This document shows positions 48,701 through 60,700 of a DNA stretch of 64,000 nucleotides, in pieces. The translations under genes and the position numbers were made by a program. The stretch is taken from assembly GCA_032164245.1 (NCBI GenBank), contig JAVMKO010000003.1, positions 4,040,651 to 4,104,650 on the forward strand, in the 5' to 3' direction. Origin of the DNA: Sternotherus odoratus. Its lineage: Eukaryota > Chordata > Testudines > Kinosternidae. Every line of letters begins with the position of its first letter. The first letter of the stretch is position 1. A model generated the notes under the pieces. That model worked only from the letters and a program-made list of their open reading frames with translations. It ran no database searches and was not told the DNA's origin.

Positions 48701-51700
48701 GATTTATCGTGACTAGTCTAGACACGATAAATTGATCTCCGAGCGCTCTCCCTGTCAACTCCACAACTCCACCTCCACGAGAGGCGGAAGCAGAGTCGAC
48801 GGGGAAGTGGCAGCAGTCGACTCACCGCCATGAGGACGCCGAGGTAAGTCGACCTAAGATACGTCGACTTCAGCTACGCTGTTCATGTAGCTGAAGTTGT
48901 GCATCTTAGGTCGATGCCCCAGTGTACACCTGGGCTAAGGGGGCATGGAATAGAAAAGTTTTATTTTAAAAACAAACAAATTTAGATTTTACCAAAGACA
49001 TCCCAGACTGACAAGGTGTGTGGCTTCCGCTGGCCCTGCTTCTGCGCAACTGGCAGCCTGAAGATTACTTTACTTACAGCTGATGCGATTAATTGAATTA
49101 ATAGAAGCCTGTGGTGTCATTTAAATGATACAGCCACGAGCTCCTCCAGAACTCCAAGAGGCGGTTACCTCTCCGGCAGAAGAGGCACCATTGACCCTGC
49201 AGGCTCTTCTTTGCATAAGATGCAGAAAAGAAGCTGTGAGTGCAATTTTAAGTCGGGATGAGTTGCCTCTTGGTTGTAAATATAAAAACTAATGTGCTGC
49301 AGATTTCCCAGCAGGCTGGAAAGTGCTGAAGTACAGTGCTCCCCTAATGCTTCCCTTGATAGGGCAACTCTGCAGATCCAAATTACATTCCATTCATGTT
49401 GCTACAGTTAAATTTACAATACATTTGTTCATTATCAACCCTACTTTCAGACATTTACAGTTTAACCCTACAAGCTCCCTCCAGCCTGAAACGAAAGTAG
49501 ATGAGGTCTGAGGTTGGGAGCAAGGCCTGTTTCTTTATAAAATTTGGAATAAAGCAGAAACCTGGCTCAGAGACATGGGAAAGAAGGGGGGATTTTTATT
49601 AAATTAGTGGTTTCCATGGGCTTTTCTTCTGTCCAAAAATGGCCACACTAACTTGGAAGGGTCGTTCTCATTTTAGCTGGAGCCCTAATAATCCCTCCTA
49701 TTTTATAGCAACTACCTCAATATCTCCCATGCCAACCACCATCCTCTTAGCCAAGCAGGATTCAGTGGGACCTCTGCTCCAGGGGTTAAACCCTGCACCC
49801 ACTGGGGTCTGTCAGGAGCGTTACCACTTATTTCAATGAGTGGAGCATCAGACCCCATGTGAGGTAGTTCGCTGCTGCAGAAGTCAATCCCCCTCACTCT
49901 CGGTGCTCTGGCAGTTGCACCATCTTTAATCCCTACCTTGCCTTTAAAGATTGTTGGCTAATAGACTCGGAAAACTGGCCTCTCTTGAGGGCAGAAACAC
50001 ACATGGAAATATAATAAAATCAGCAAGCACAGTTATCTGAGAATTGTGGTATAAAGCTAACCCCAGAGCACCCTGAGACTTATTATATATGTCACAGAAA
50101 GGCACAATCTGGAGTAAGGCAGCTTTTTAAAGCAAAAAGAGATCTCCTTTAGAGAAGTGACTAAAGACAAGGCTACTGTCTAGGAAGGAACACACATTGC
50201 CATACAGGGTTCTAGTTCAGGTCTCTGTCTCACAGGCTTGTAATTTTACCAAAAGTCTCACAATCTTATTTAGACTCTTTCACAAAGTCTTGGATCCTGG
50301 AAGCAGCTGACACCAAGAGATGCTCACCTTTCTTCCTCTTCTTCTTTTTAAAATAAGATTCTAGCCCCACTGGTTGTGAAGGGAAACCTGGAAATATGAT
50401 CCATGTGCAATTTAAAGGCTCAGAAACCAAAAGGCAAATGAACAGAAGATAAAATTTAGTATTTTTAAAACCTCATATTTTTTAAGTTAATCTCATGATT
50501 TTGGGGGACCTCCTTCATTATTTTTTTAATGCATGGGATTGGCAATACTGTCTGACAGCAGCCAGTGCCAACAGCTTCATAGGAAGGCACAAAAATGTTA
50601 CTATTAACCATTTTAACTCCTGCAATTATCCATATAAATATCTATTCCTTTTTTGAATCCTACTGAAGTTCTTGTTCTCAGTGATATCATGTAGCAAGGA
50701 GTTCCACAGGCCATCACGTGTATGGCTCAATGTTTTGGCCATCCAAAGCTAGCAGCATCCTTATAGGCTGGTTACAAAATAAGAATAAGGACTGAAGCTG
50801 ATGCACTGTCCGTTAAAGAGTCCCATGATTATAAAACTATCCCACTCCAGTGTCAGGTTCCTAGGCGAGTCACAAGCACAACTAAAATGAAGGTTGGATG
50901 CAGGATCTAGGTGGTGTTTTATTTTTAGCGACAGAGCATAAAAATAAACCAAAACCTCACTGCAATGGTTTGGGTAGCAGGAGAAATTTGGGGACTGGAC
51001 TCTCTCCTTGTATGCTGTGGAGTCAGAGAGTTGCAATCTGCTAACAAGTGGGCATTTTAGGGTTTTAAAAACCCTGTGCAGCTCCTCTTCGTCAACTCTT
51101 TGGAGAGGATCATGCTGGTCATTATGAAAACCTGACAGTCCTCTGTCGTCTTTGGGGAGATGCACAGAGAAGAAAAGTCACTTGCTAGGATAGGAATATT
51201 CGGTCGATTCCAAAGGTTATGGGGAGCCTACAAACACATTCAGATTGCAAGTCCCTGAATTCCCTTGGCCCAGCTCAGCCCCAGCCGAGTGCACTGTTAG
51301 TAAACAGCACATAAAATAAGTCCTGAGAATCCCTGCTTAGTTACAGAAGCGGCTGAATTATGCCCTTAGTCGCTCAGTGTTTCCACCCCCCTTAAAAAAC
51401 GTTGCAACTAACTTTTTAAATCGTTTAGCAAAGGATCTGGCAGCTCGGTGCTCGGGAACTGCAGGAAAGCAGGTGAATTCTCTAAAACAGGGCAGGCTTG
51501 GTCGTTTCGTAAGGAAGGAATCTTCCATGCACTGTGCTGTTAAACAATGTTGCTCTGGAGCCAGAATGGATGGAGACAGTGCTGATAACTTGACCGCTGC
51601 CCGCAGTACTGGAGTGCCTGGATGTTTCTGCAGTAACAATCAGCAGCAGTGAAATGGTTAAAGTTCCTATGAAGGGCCCAGTTATCAAGTTGTTGAGGCC

Positions 51701-54700
51701 GGGTCTGTTCACCACAAATATAAATGCGAACTATCCGTCGGGACGTACAAACCGCTCAGTAAGCTCGTCGCGCACACATGGCCGGCCAGTCTTCACACAC
51801 AGCAGCAATACCTGTATCCACCAAGCAGTCACACGCTTGCACATACATACAGACCTCCATTTTCTGAAAAGCACATACCCTATTAGACTTCAGAGTTGAC
51901 AACTACCTGTTCCTGAAGGGGGAAATCCTGCCTCTCACAGCTGTTGGTTCAGATGTGTGTGCAGGCCAGGGCGGGTAACACTGCAGTCATTGGGAAGACA
52001 GCTAGGGCCAAATGCTTTTATTTTTTTTACGATAGCATGAATTATAAAACACAGAGTGGCCTGGCAGAGAGATTCAGGTAAGTGTGGCAACTCAATTTCC
52101 CCCCTGAACGGCTGGTCTCAGGGCGAGAAAACAAAGCAGACAAACCAGTTTTCATTGTGGGGCATGATCTAGAGAATCGCTGTCTGCACAACCGCTTTTA
52201 ACTGAGTTTGTAAAACGAGGTTACTTACCTGTAACTGTTGTTCTTCGAGATGTGTTGCTCATATCCATTCCAGTTAGGTGTGCACGCGCTGTGTGCACGA
52301 TTGCCGGAAGATTTTTCCCCTAGCAACAGGCTGGGTCGGCCAGGGAGCCCCCTGGAGTGGCGCCGTCATGGTGCCGTATATATACCCCTGCCGACCCTGA
52401 CGTCCCTCAGTTCCTTCTTGCCGGCTAATCCGACAGTGGGGAAGGAGGGCGGGTTTGGAATGGATGTGAGCAACACATCTCGAAGAACAACAGTTACAGG
52501 TAAGTAACCTCGTTTTCTTCTTCGAGTGATTGCTCACATGCATTCCAGTTAGGTGACTGCAAGCAAGACCTAGGAGGGGGGGTCAGATTGACCCATCGCG
52601 GAGGGTAGAACCGCTGACCCAAACGCCGCATCGTCCCTGGTCTGCTGGACTACGGCGTAGTGGGCGGCGAAGGTGCGGATAGAGGACCAGGTGGCCGCCC
52701 TACAGATGTCCATGATCGGGACTCTATCCCGGAAGGCCGCTGAGGAGGCTTGCGCTCTCGTGGAGTGCGCTTTTATTTGCTCGGCGGGTCTGCCTACCAG
52801 CTCGTAGCAGGTGCGGATGCATGTGATTATCCAGGAGGAGAGCCACTGGGCGGAGATCGGTTGACCTTTCATCCGATCCGCTACTGCAATAAAGAGTTGT
52901 GTCGTTGTTCTAAATGGACTTGTGCGGTCCAAATAAAATGCGAGTGCTCTACGAACATCGAGCGTGTGCAATTGTTGTTCCCTTCTAGAGGTATGGGGCT
53001 TCGGGTAGAAGACTGGCAGGAATATATCCTGATAAATGGAAGGGAGACACCACCTTGGGAAGGAAGGCTGGATGGGGGCGCAGCTGCACCTTGTCCTTGT
53101 GAAAGACCGTATACGATGGTTCGGAGGTTAGAGCCCTGAACTCCGACACTCTGCGTGCCGAGGTGATTGCCACGAGGAAGGCTACCTTCCAGGAGAGGTA
53201 CAGCAAGGAGGAAGTGGCGAGGGGCTCGAAAGGGGGCATGGTAAGGCGGGAAAGAACGAGGTTTAGGTCCCATGGGGGGACAGGCTGCTTAACCTGCGGG
53301 TAGAGTCTGTCCAGCCCTTTGAGGAATCTGGAGACCGGAGGGTCTGAGAAGACTGAGTGGTCTGCCGAGCCGGGGTGGAACGCTGAGATGGCCGCCAAGT
53401 GGATTCTGATAGTGGAAGTGGAAAGACCTTGCTGCTTAAGCAAGGTAATCTAGGATGACTGGGATGGTCGCTTCCCTGGGGTCAGTGCTGTGCTGCATAC
53501 ACCAGGCGGAGAAACGGGTCCACTTTGCGGTATAGGTGCTTCTGGTTGATGGTTTTTTGCTACCCAGAAGAAGATTTTGCACTGCGGCTGAGCACAGGAG
53601 CGCCGGGCCCTTTAGCCACGCAGGAGCCACGCTGTGAGATGTAGAGACTGTTGCTCTGGGTGATGTAGACGAACGTGGTCTTGAAAGATCAGGTCCAGCC
53701 ACAGCGGGAGGCTGATGGGAGGGGCCTTGGACAGCTGGAGGAGGGATGCATACCAGCATTGTCTGGGCCAGGCCTGGGCTATGAGAATCATGTGCGATTT
53801 GTCCCGCTTCACCTTGAGAAGCACCTTGTGCGGGAGCGGAGGGAGCGCGTAGCGGAAGTGGGTCGTCCAGGGAAGGAGAAAGGCGTTGGTTAGGGAGCCC
53901 GGAAAGCTGCCTCGAAAGGAGCGGAACTGGAGACACCTCCTGTTCTGACGTGTGGCAAAGAGGTTGATTCAGGGAAACCCCCACTGCAGGAAGATCGACC
54001 GAATAACGTCCGGGTGGATGGACCACTCGCGTGATAGGGAGGACCTGCTGAGGTGGTCCGCCAGTGTATTCTGAATGCCCGGGAGGAACGAGGCCACCGG
54101 GTGAATAGAGTGGGCTATGCAGAACTCCCAAAGGCGAACGACTTCCTGGCGAAGGGGGTTCGAACGCGCTCCGCCTTGTTTGTTGATGTAAAATTGGGCT
54201 GAGGCACTGTCTGTTAGTACCGCTACACAGTGATGTGCTAACGTGCTCTTGAAGGCCTGGCATGCTAGTCGAACCGCTCTCAGCTCCCTGACATTGATGT
54301 GGAGGCGGAGATCGGCTTCTGGCCAGCGACCCTGAGCTCTGAGATCACCGAGGTGGGCTCCCCAGCCCAGAGATGAGGTGTCCGTTACGAGGGACATGGA
54401 TGAGCGCGGGGGAGGGGAGGGGGGAAGGGAGGAAGGGGACTCCCTCGCAGACGAGGTCCTGATTTACCCACCAGGCCAGAGCGTCGAGGGTAGCCTTCGG
54501 GAGAGTGAGAAGGGCGTTTATACTGCCCGCGTTCGCTCTGTAGACCGATGCAAGCTAAGCCTGGAGCGGGCGTACACGCAGTCTGGCGTACTTGGTGACA
54601 TGCGTGCATGCCGCTATGTGCCCCCAACCGGCTGAGGAACACCTGAGTTGTTGTTGTAGGGAGGGAGCGCAGGTCGCGGATCGCCATTTGAATGGCGAGA

Positions 54701-57700
54701 AAGCACGGCTGCGGGAGAAATGCCCTCTCCACGGTGGAATCCCGAAGGGCCCCTGTGAATTTGACCCTCTGGGTGGGCTCCAGGGTAGACTTCTCCTCGT
54801 TGAGGAGGATGCCCATGCGGTCAAACGTGCACATTATCAGCTGTACATGCGCGCACACTTGGTCGCTGGAGGTGCCCCGTATGAGCCAGTCGTCCAGGTA
54901 CGGATAGAGATGCACCCCGTGGCGGTGCATGAACGCTGCCGCCACCGCCATGCACTTGGTGAAGACTCTGGGCACAGTAGACAGGCCAAAAGGCAGGACG
55001 ACAAATTGGCGATGCCTCCGCGCTACAAGGAAGCGGAGGTATCTCTTGCGGGAGGGTTTTATTACAATATGAAAGTAGGCGTCCTTCATATCGAGGGCAG
55101 CGAACCAGTCGCCGGGATCCCGTGAGGGAATGATAGCACCCAAGGAGACCATGCGGAACTCGCACTTGGCCATGTGGCTGTTGAGCCCGCGTAGGTCCAG
55201 GACGGGCCGTAGGCCCCCTTTTGCCTTGGGGATACGGAAGTATGGGGATTAGAACCCCCTTCCCTTGAACTCCTCTGGGACGGGCTCGATGGCTCCCAGC
55301 GAGAGGAGCGACCTCACCTCCTGTATGAGGAATTGCTCGTGAGAGGGGTCCCTGAAGAGGGACAAGGAGGGAGGGAAGGAGGGGAACTGGAGCGAATATG
55401 CTAGCTCCACCGAGCGGAGAACCCACTGGTCCGATGTAATTTCTGACCAGACACGGAGGAAGTGGGACAGACGATCGTGGAGGGGAGAATTCAGGTGCTC
55501 GACTGGAGCTCTGTCCCCGGGCGCACTAGAACCACCTCGGCAGGGGCCGAAATGGCCTCTTCTGGGTGACTGGCGTGAGCATCCCCAGCGTCTGAAGGAT
55601 GACTCGAGTCCTTAAGAGACTGCAGGCGTGAGTCCTTGGTCTGGGAGAACAGACCCGCCCCTTCAACGGGGAGATCCTGAATCGTGTGCTGCACCTCCAT
55701 GGGGAGGTTGGACACCTGCAGCCACGCATTGCCTGAGGGTGATGCCTGAAACTACCGTTCTGGCCGCGGAGTCAGCGGAGTCCAAGGCTGCCTGAAGGGA
55801 GATCTTGGCTACCTTTTTCCCTTTTTGCATAAAGGCACCGAACTCCTGACTGGACTCTGGGGGGACGGTGCTCTCAAATTTTTGCATGGAGCCCCATGCA
55901 TTGTAAGTATCCCCGCTCGGGAGGGCCTGTTGGTTGACCACCCTGAGCTGTAGACACCCTACAGAGTATATTTTCCTCCCGAAGAGGTCCAACTTTTTGG
56001 CCTCCTTTGATTTCGGGGCCGGGGCTTGCTGCCCGTGGCACTCCCTATTGTTTACAGAGTCTACCACAAGGGAGGAAGGCTGCGGGCGAATGTTCAGGAA
56101 TTCATAGTCCCGTGCTGGGACAAGGTACCTCCTCTCCACCCCCTTCGCCGAAGGGGGGATGGAGGCCGACATATGCCGAACGGTGGCCATGGACCGTTGT
56201 ATTGTGTTAATAAATGGTAATGCCACCCTAGCCGGTCCGTTCTTAGTTAAGATGTCGTCCACCGGGTCCTGAAACTTCACCACTTCCTCCATGGGAAGGT
56301 TCATGCCCTTGGCTACTGCCTTTAATAGGGCTTGGTGGGCAGACAAATCTATGGGCGGTGGGCTGGATGCTGGCGTGCCCGCTACTGCCTCATCCGGGGA
56401 CGAGGAAGACGAGACCCCCACATCTGCCGGAAACGTTGGCACATCGCGCTGAGGAGGCATAGGTGGTAGGGCTGCCGATGACCCCGCCATTGCTGCAGCT
56501 GCAGCCTCCGCTCCACCGACTGGGGGACCGCTAAGGGATGCCTCCGTCACCCTGGGCTCCGATGTGGAAACACCGGATGTGGCCCCCTGGGCTTCGCGGT
56601 ATGGCCAGGGTGTCCAGAAGGGCCAGCTCGTAGGGTCCTGGGCCTGAGGGTCCTGACCTGGCCAAAGCTCCTGTGCCATGACCTGCTGGCCTTCCATGGA
56701 GCGGGGTGAGGCCGTGGCCGATCGAGAGGGCCATGGGGGTGCCGAGCCCGTAAATTGCTGCAGCAAAGACTGGGAACGGTGCCGAGACTGGGACCGGACA
56801 TGGCCTTGAACGAAAGCGGTGCCGGCCCGGAGAGCGGTGCCGCGGTGGTGTCTGGTGCCGGGAGTACGTCCGGCGCCGAGAGTATGTCCGGCGCCTAGAT
56901 GGGGAGCGGCGCCGGGACTCCGATCGGCGCCGAGACTTTGACCGGCATTGAGACTCTGGCCAGCGACTGGATCCCGAGTGGTGCCGGGATCTTGATTGTG
57001 AAGTTGACCGGCGCCGAGACTTCGACCGACACCGGTATCGAGACCGGTGCCGGGAGTATGATCGGCTCCTGGAGTAAGCTTGGTGCCGGGGCCCCAAGGG
57101 TCTTACTGGGGGTACCGCAGGCGGTATCATGGCCGGCTTGCCTCTTGATTGCACTGCCCTCTGGATCACCAGAGTGGGGTCTGTAACTGCTAACAGGTCC
57201 CTCGCAGCAATGAAAACCTCCGGGGATGGCCAGTGCTGCCGGACCGGCGCTCTGGGAGGCAAGCTCACGTGCACCGGACTCAACGGGGCCTGCGCAGGCG
57301 CCGGAGTCGACGGTGCCGGAGTCGGCGGCTGCTTCCCTGAACACTCCCCCACGGGACGCGGTTCTAAGGGCGCCGACGGAGGTCTCCAGCCTCCTCTTGC
57401 GGGCCGGGGAGTGCGAGCGGTGCCAGGGCTTCGCTTTCGGACCTGGGGCCGGCAGTCTGGAGGAAGGCGTGGGGCCCCTTTCTGAGAGGTGATCAGCGTG
57501 GGTTGCATACCCGCCTCCGGTGCCGGAGCAAGGGCTGTCTTCATTAGCCTTTGCCGGAGACGAGAGTCCCTCTCCTTTCAGTGCGAGGTCTGAATTCCTT
57601 ACAGACCTTGCACTCACCCTCAAGTGTGCCTCTCCCAGGCACTCAAGGACGCCTTGTGTGGGTGCCGGCAGGCAGGTCCCACAGCGTGCGAGCGAGGCTT

Positions 57701-60700
57701 GGATCCTGGAGCCTCCCCGGGTGAGCGAGGGAGGGGAAACCTCCCCGCTCCTAACTAAACTAACAACTATTAACTTTAAGATAAGAACTATTAACAACTA
57801 ATTTACAACTATTTACACAAGAAAAGCTAGGAGAATGGAGCTCGCTGAAGCAGAACTCCACAGTTCCAGCAACCGTCAGGGAGCGGTAAGAAGGAACTGA
57901 GGGACGTCAGGGTCGGCAGGGGTATATATACGGCACCATGACGGCGCCACTCCAGGGGGCTCCCTGGCCGACCCAGCCTGTTGCTAGGGGAAAAATCTTC
58001 CGGCAATCGTGTACGCAGCGCGTGCACACCTAACTGGAATGGATATGAGCAATCACTCGAAGAAGAACAGTGAGTGTCAAGGCCAGCTCAAAACATGGTT
58101 GGTTGCCCACGTACAAAAAGGTTATTACTCTATTAGTAACTGTGGTAGCTAATAGTGTCCCATCGGCAGACTAATCTGGCACAGAGCTCTCTTCTTGTAA
58201 CCAGGGTGTTACAACCTGGGCTCTCTGATTTTATTTTCCCAGAAGGCCTGATACTAAAACAATCAGGCAGTGCAATGGGGTGGATAAGCAAACGCAGCTC
58301 GGGGGTGAGATAGCCTGTCGTCATAACCAGGTCAAAGGAGTATCAGGCTGCGTGTGAAGTGTAAGAGGGCCAGAATGCCAGAAAAAACAAGCAGCTATGA
58401 ACTTCAGCTGCTCCTATCTTTGTGGGTAGCCTGCAGAACTTTCAATAGGACCGTAGCAAGAGGTTTCCCTTTCTGCAGCTATTACAGTGGTAAGTGCTAT
58501 ACAAGACCCTAGGGAGGGGCAGACTGCACCCTCCAACTCTCTTAACATTCCTGGACAAAGCAGCTAGCTGCACAAAGCTGTAGGATGTTCAGTCACCAGC
58601 TAAAAGCTCTAATGTTCTTTCCAAAACAGATACATCTTAATCTGTGTCTTCCCTGGTCTAGAGGCAATTTATGTTAATCGACACAACTGAGCCTGAATGG
58701 AAGGAGAACTATCTAATGCATCTAAGGTGTAGGAATGTTTTATAGGAAGGTGGAAAGAGTTAGATTCCCACTTGCCGAGGGGATAACTGACTGAGGCTCC
58801 CAAATGAATGGCGCTCTTAACCTTATTAAGAGGCTTATTGGGTATTTGCCGTTTGAGGCTTTCAGAGCGTTCTGTGTTATTCATGTAATATCTTCCCAAC
58901 TCAGCAGCCCTGTTCGACACAGTCAGTAAGCAGGCTAACAGGCTTGCTCTTAATGTCAGACTCTCTGTACTCTTTGCTTAAAAAGGATTAAGCAGCCTTA
59001 TCCATGTTACCATCTCCTCTGGCTTTCAAAAATAAGAAATCTCTTCTATTCATAGCCACTTGTAATGAATATTTATACTCTCAAATCTATCACTGGGTTC
59101 TGTCACTGGATTATTCAATTTAATAATACTTTTAGGATAACTAAAGGGCCCTTATAATTGCTAATCTCAGCCAACAAGTAGGCAACAGATTGAAAATTCC
59201 CCAGTACATGAGCCCTGAATAGGCTTACAGATGCTGGAGACGAAGAGTTTTTCCCCCCAGCAATGCAGGAATGTCCTACAAAGGGCTTCCCTCCTCTCAG
59301 CATTTGAAGACTCAATGCACCATGTTCCACTGTATTGTGATAAACCTCCATTAAGCTTTCTTTCCTCTCCCATCATTGCTGCTTCTCAGAGCATGTGCAT
59401 GAGCAACAAGAAGTTTCAAACCGTCTCCCTGAGCGTCTACATTTAGGTACCTAGCTGCTCACACGATCATTTAGGAGTCTAAGTACACTGAGGGGTCATT
59501 TAGGCATCTATTTTTAACATCCCAATTGGCAAGTTAGTCTTGGAACCAGTCCCGCCACTACTAGAGTTTGTGAGGAAGCAAAACCCGAGCTGTGGCTCCG
59601 TGAATCAAAGGAGAACTGATAAGGGGTGTGTGTGCGTCTGTCTATCTTATAGGCTTCAGACCACTAGCCACTAAAAGAGATTCGCCTTTAACTTAACTGG
59701 TGTTAAATGCTAACCCTAGGTAAACAGCATGGATTCTAAAGGGCAAACCCACCTGGCCCTGTGACTCTCGCTTCACTTCCTCTGCAGCAGGGGGCTTGGT
59801 CAGCGGGGCTGGAGTTGTATTGCACGGATCCATCTGCTCCGTTTTCTCCACTTTCACCTTCACGTCGTCCAGACTCAGGGCCGGGACCGCGGCAAGGTCC
59901 TTCTCGTCCTTGTCTAGTAGGTAGCGTAGGAGCTGATGGTCCTTGGACTCCTTTTTCTTCAAGGCCTCTGGCTCCAGTTTGATTTCCGGGGTCCCCGGGA
60001 TCTGACTCTGAGAGGTGGGGGTGGTGGCAGCGTTCGGCGCCGTCTCCTTCTTGTCGTGCTCCATGGACAGAGTGGTGATGTCGGAGGGGCTGCCCTCCTG
60101 CAAGAGCCGGTGTAAGATCTTGTGCCGCTCTGTGAGGGAGCTATGGGAAGAGGGACAAGCGTTGCCGGGAGGGTTCCCAGAGGCACCCGGGCAGGATAAG
60201 GGATCTTTGCAGCTCGTGTCTGCATCAGCGTGCCGCAGCTGCTGCTCTGCCGTCGTGGCCAGGAGCTGAACCAGCTTGTGGCTGGTGGCTTGGGAGCATT
60301 TGGCCTCTCCCTCCGAGAGTCTGTCGCTGGCATGTAGCAGGCCGGAGTCCAGTGGCTTGCCCTCGCTCGAGCCGCTGTCAGACTGAATCATCTCGCTCAG
60401 GATGGAGGCAATCTCCTTGCTGTCTTTCGGCTCCGTTTTCACAGGCTGCATGCTGAGCCGGCCGGGCGAGTTCTGGGAGCTTGGCTGCCTCAGAATGGGA
60501 GGCGGCGTGGAGTAGCCCATGGGGGTGCTGGGGCCTTCATTAATCCCCTGCATAGAGTTTATTGGGGCACTGGGGAAAGGCCTGTTGCTGCTGACACCGC
60601 TGCTGCAGCCGCTGCTCGCCATGCCCACAGGGGAGTGCATGGTAGGTATGGTCGGCGAGAAAGGATTGCTTGGCATTCTGGGCCTTGGGACCAATCCTGG

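Larger units (their letters stand above)
52214..58068 (-). mobile_element. DIRS-type tyrosine-recombinase retrotransposon, full length, decayed
   Basis: DIRS elements use a tyrosine recombinase, not a DDE integrase, and replicate through a circular intermediate. All the parts are visible on the minus strand: a left inverted terminal repeat (57883-58068), gag, reverse transcriptase, RNase H, tyrosine recombinase, an internal complementary region (52466-52560) and a right inverted terminal repeat (52214-52430). The length of about 5.85 kb fits the group. Both ends carry GTT on the minus strand. I saw no target-site duplication, which is expected. Several stops and frameshifts show that this copy cannot encode its proteins. 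It lies in the same transcriptional sense as NCOA1. I could not identify a methyltransferase domain, which some DIRS families carry. Confidence 0.93.
39735..59752 (-). other. NCOA1: NCOA1 20-kb intron, repeat-rich
   Basis: The largest intron in the window. It contains a hAT-type element (40235-40888), a MIR-like SINE (40924-41220), foldback elements (42193, 44792, 45968, 48644), several CR1 fragments, a non-LTR RT remnant (46560-47180) and the DIRS retrotransposon (52214-58068). The stretches 41220-42190, 42960-43470, 47200-48640, 48945-50540, 50720-52210 and 58070-59750 show no gene and no repeat I can name. Confidence 0.85.

Noticed and set aside
52231..52515. Independent 300-base foldback transposon
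   Set aside because: The inverted pair at 52212-52260 and 52466-52514 is explained by the DIRS right terminal repeat and its internal complementary region.
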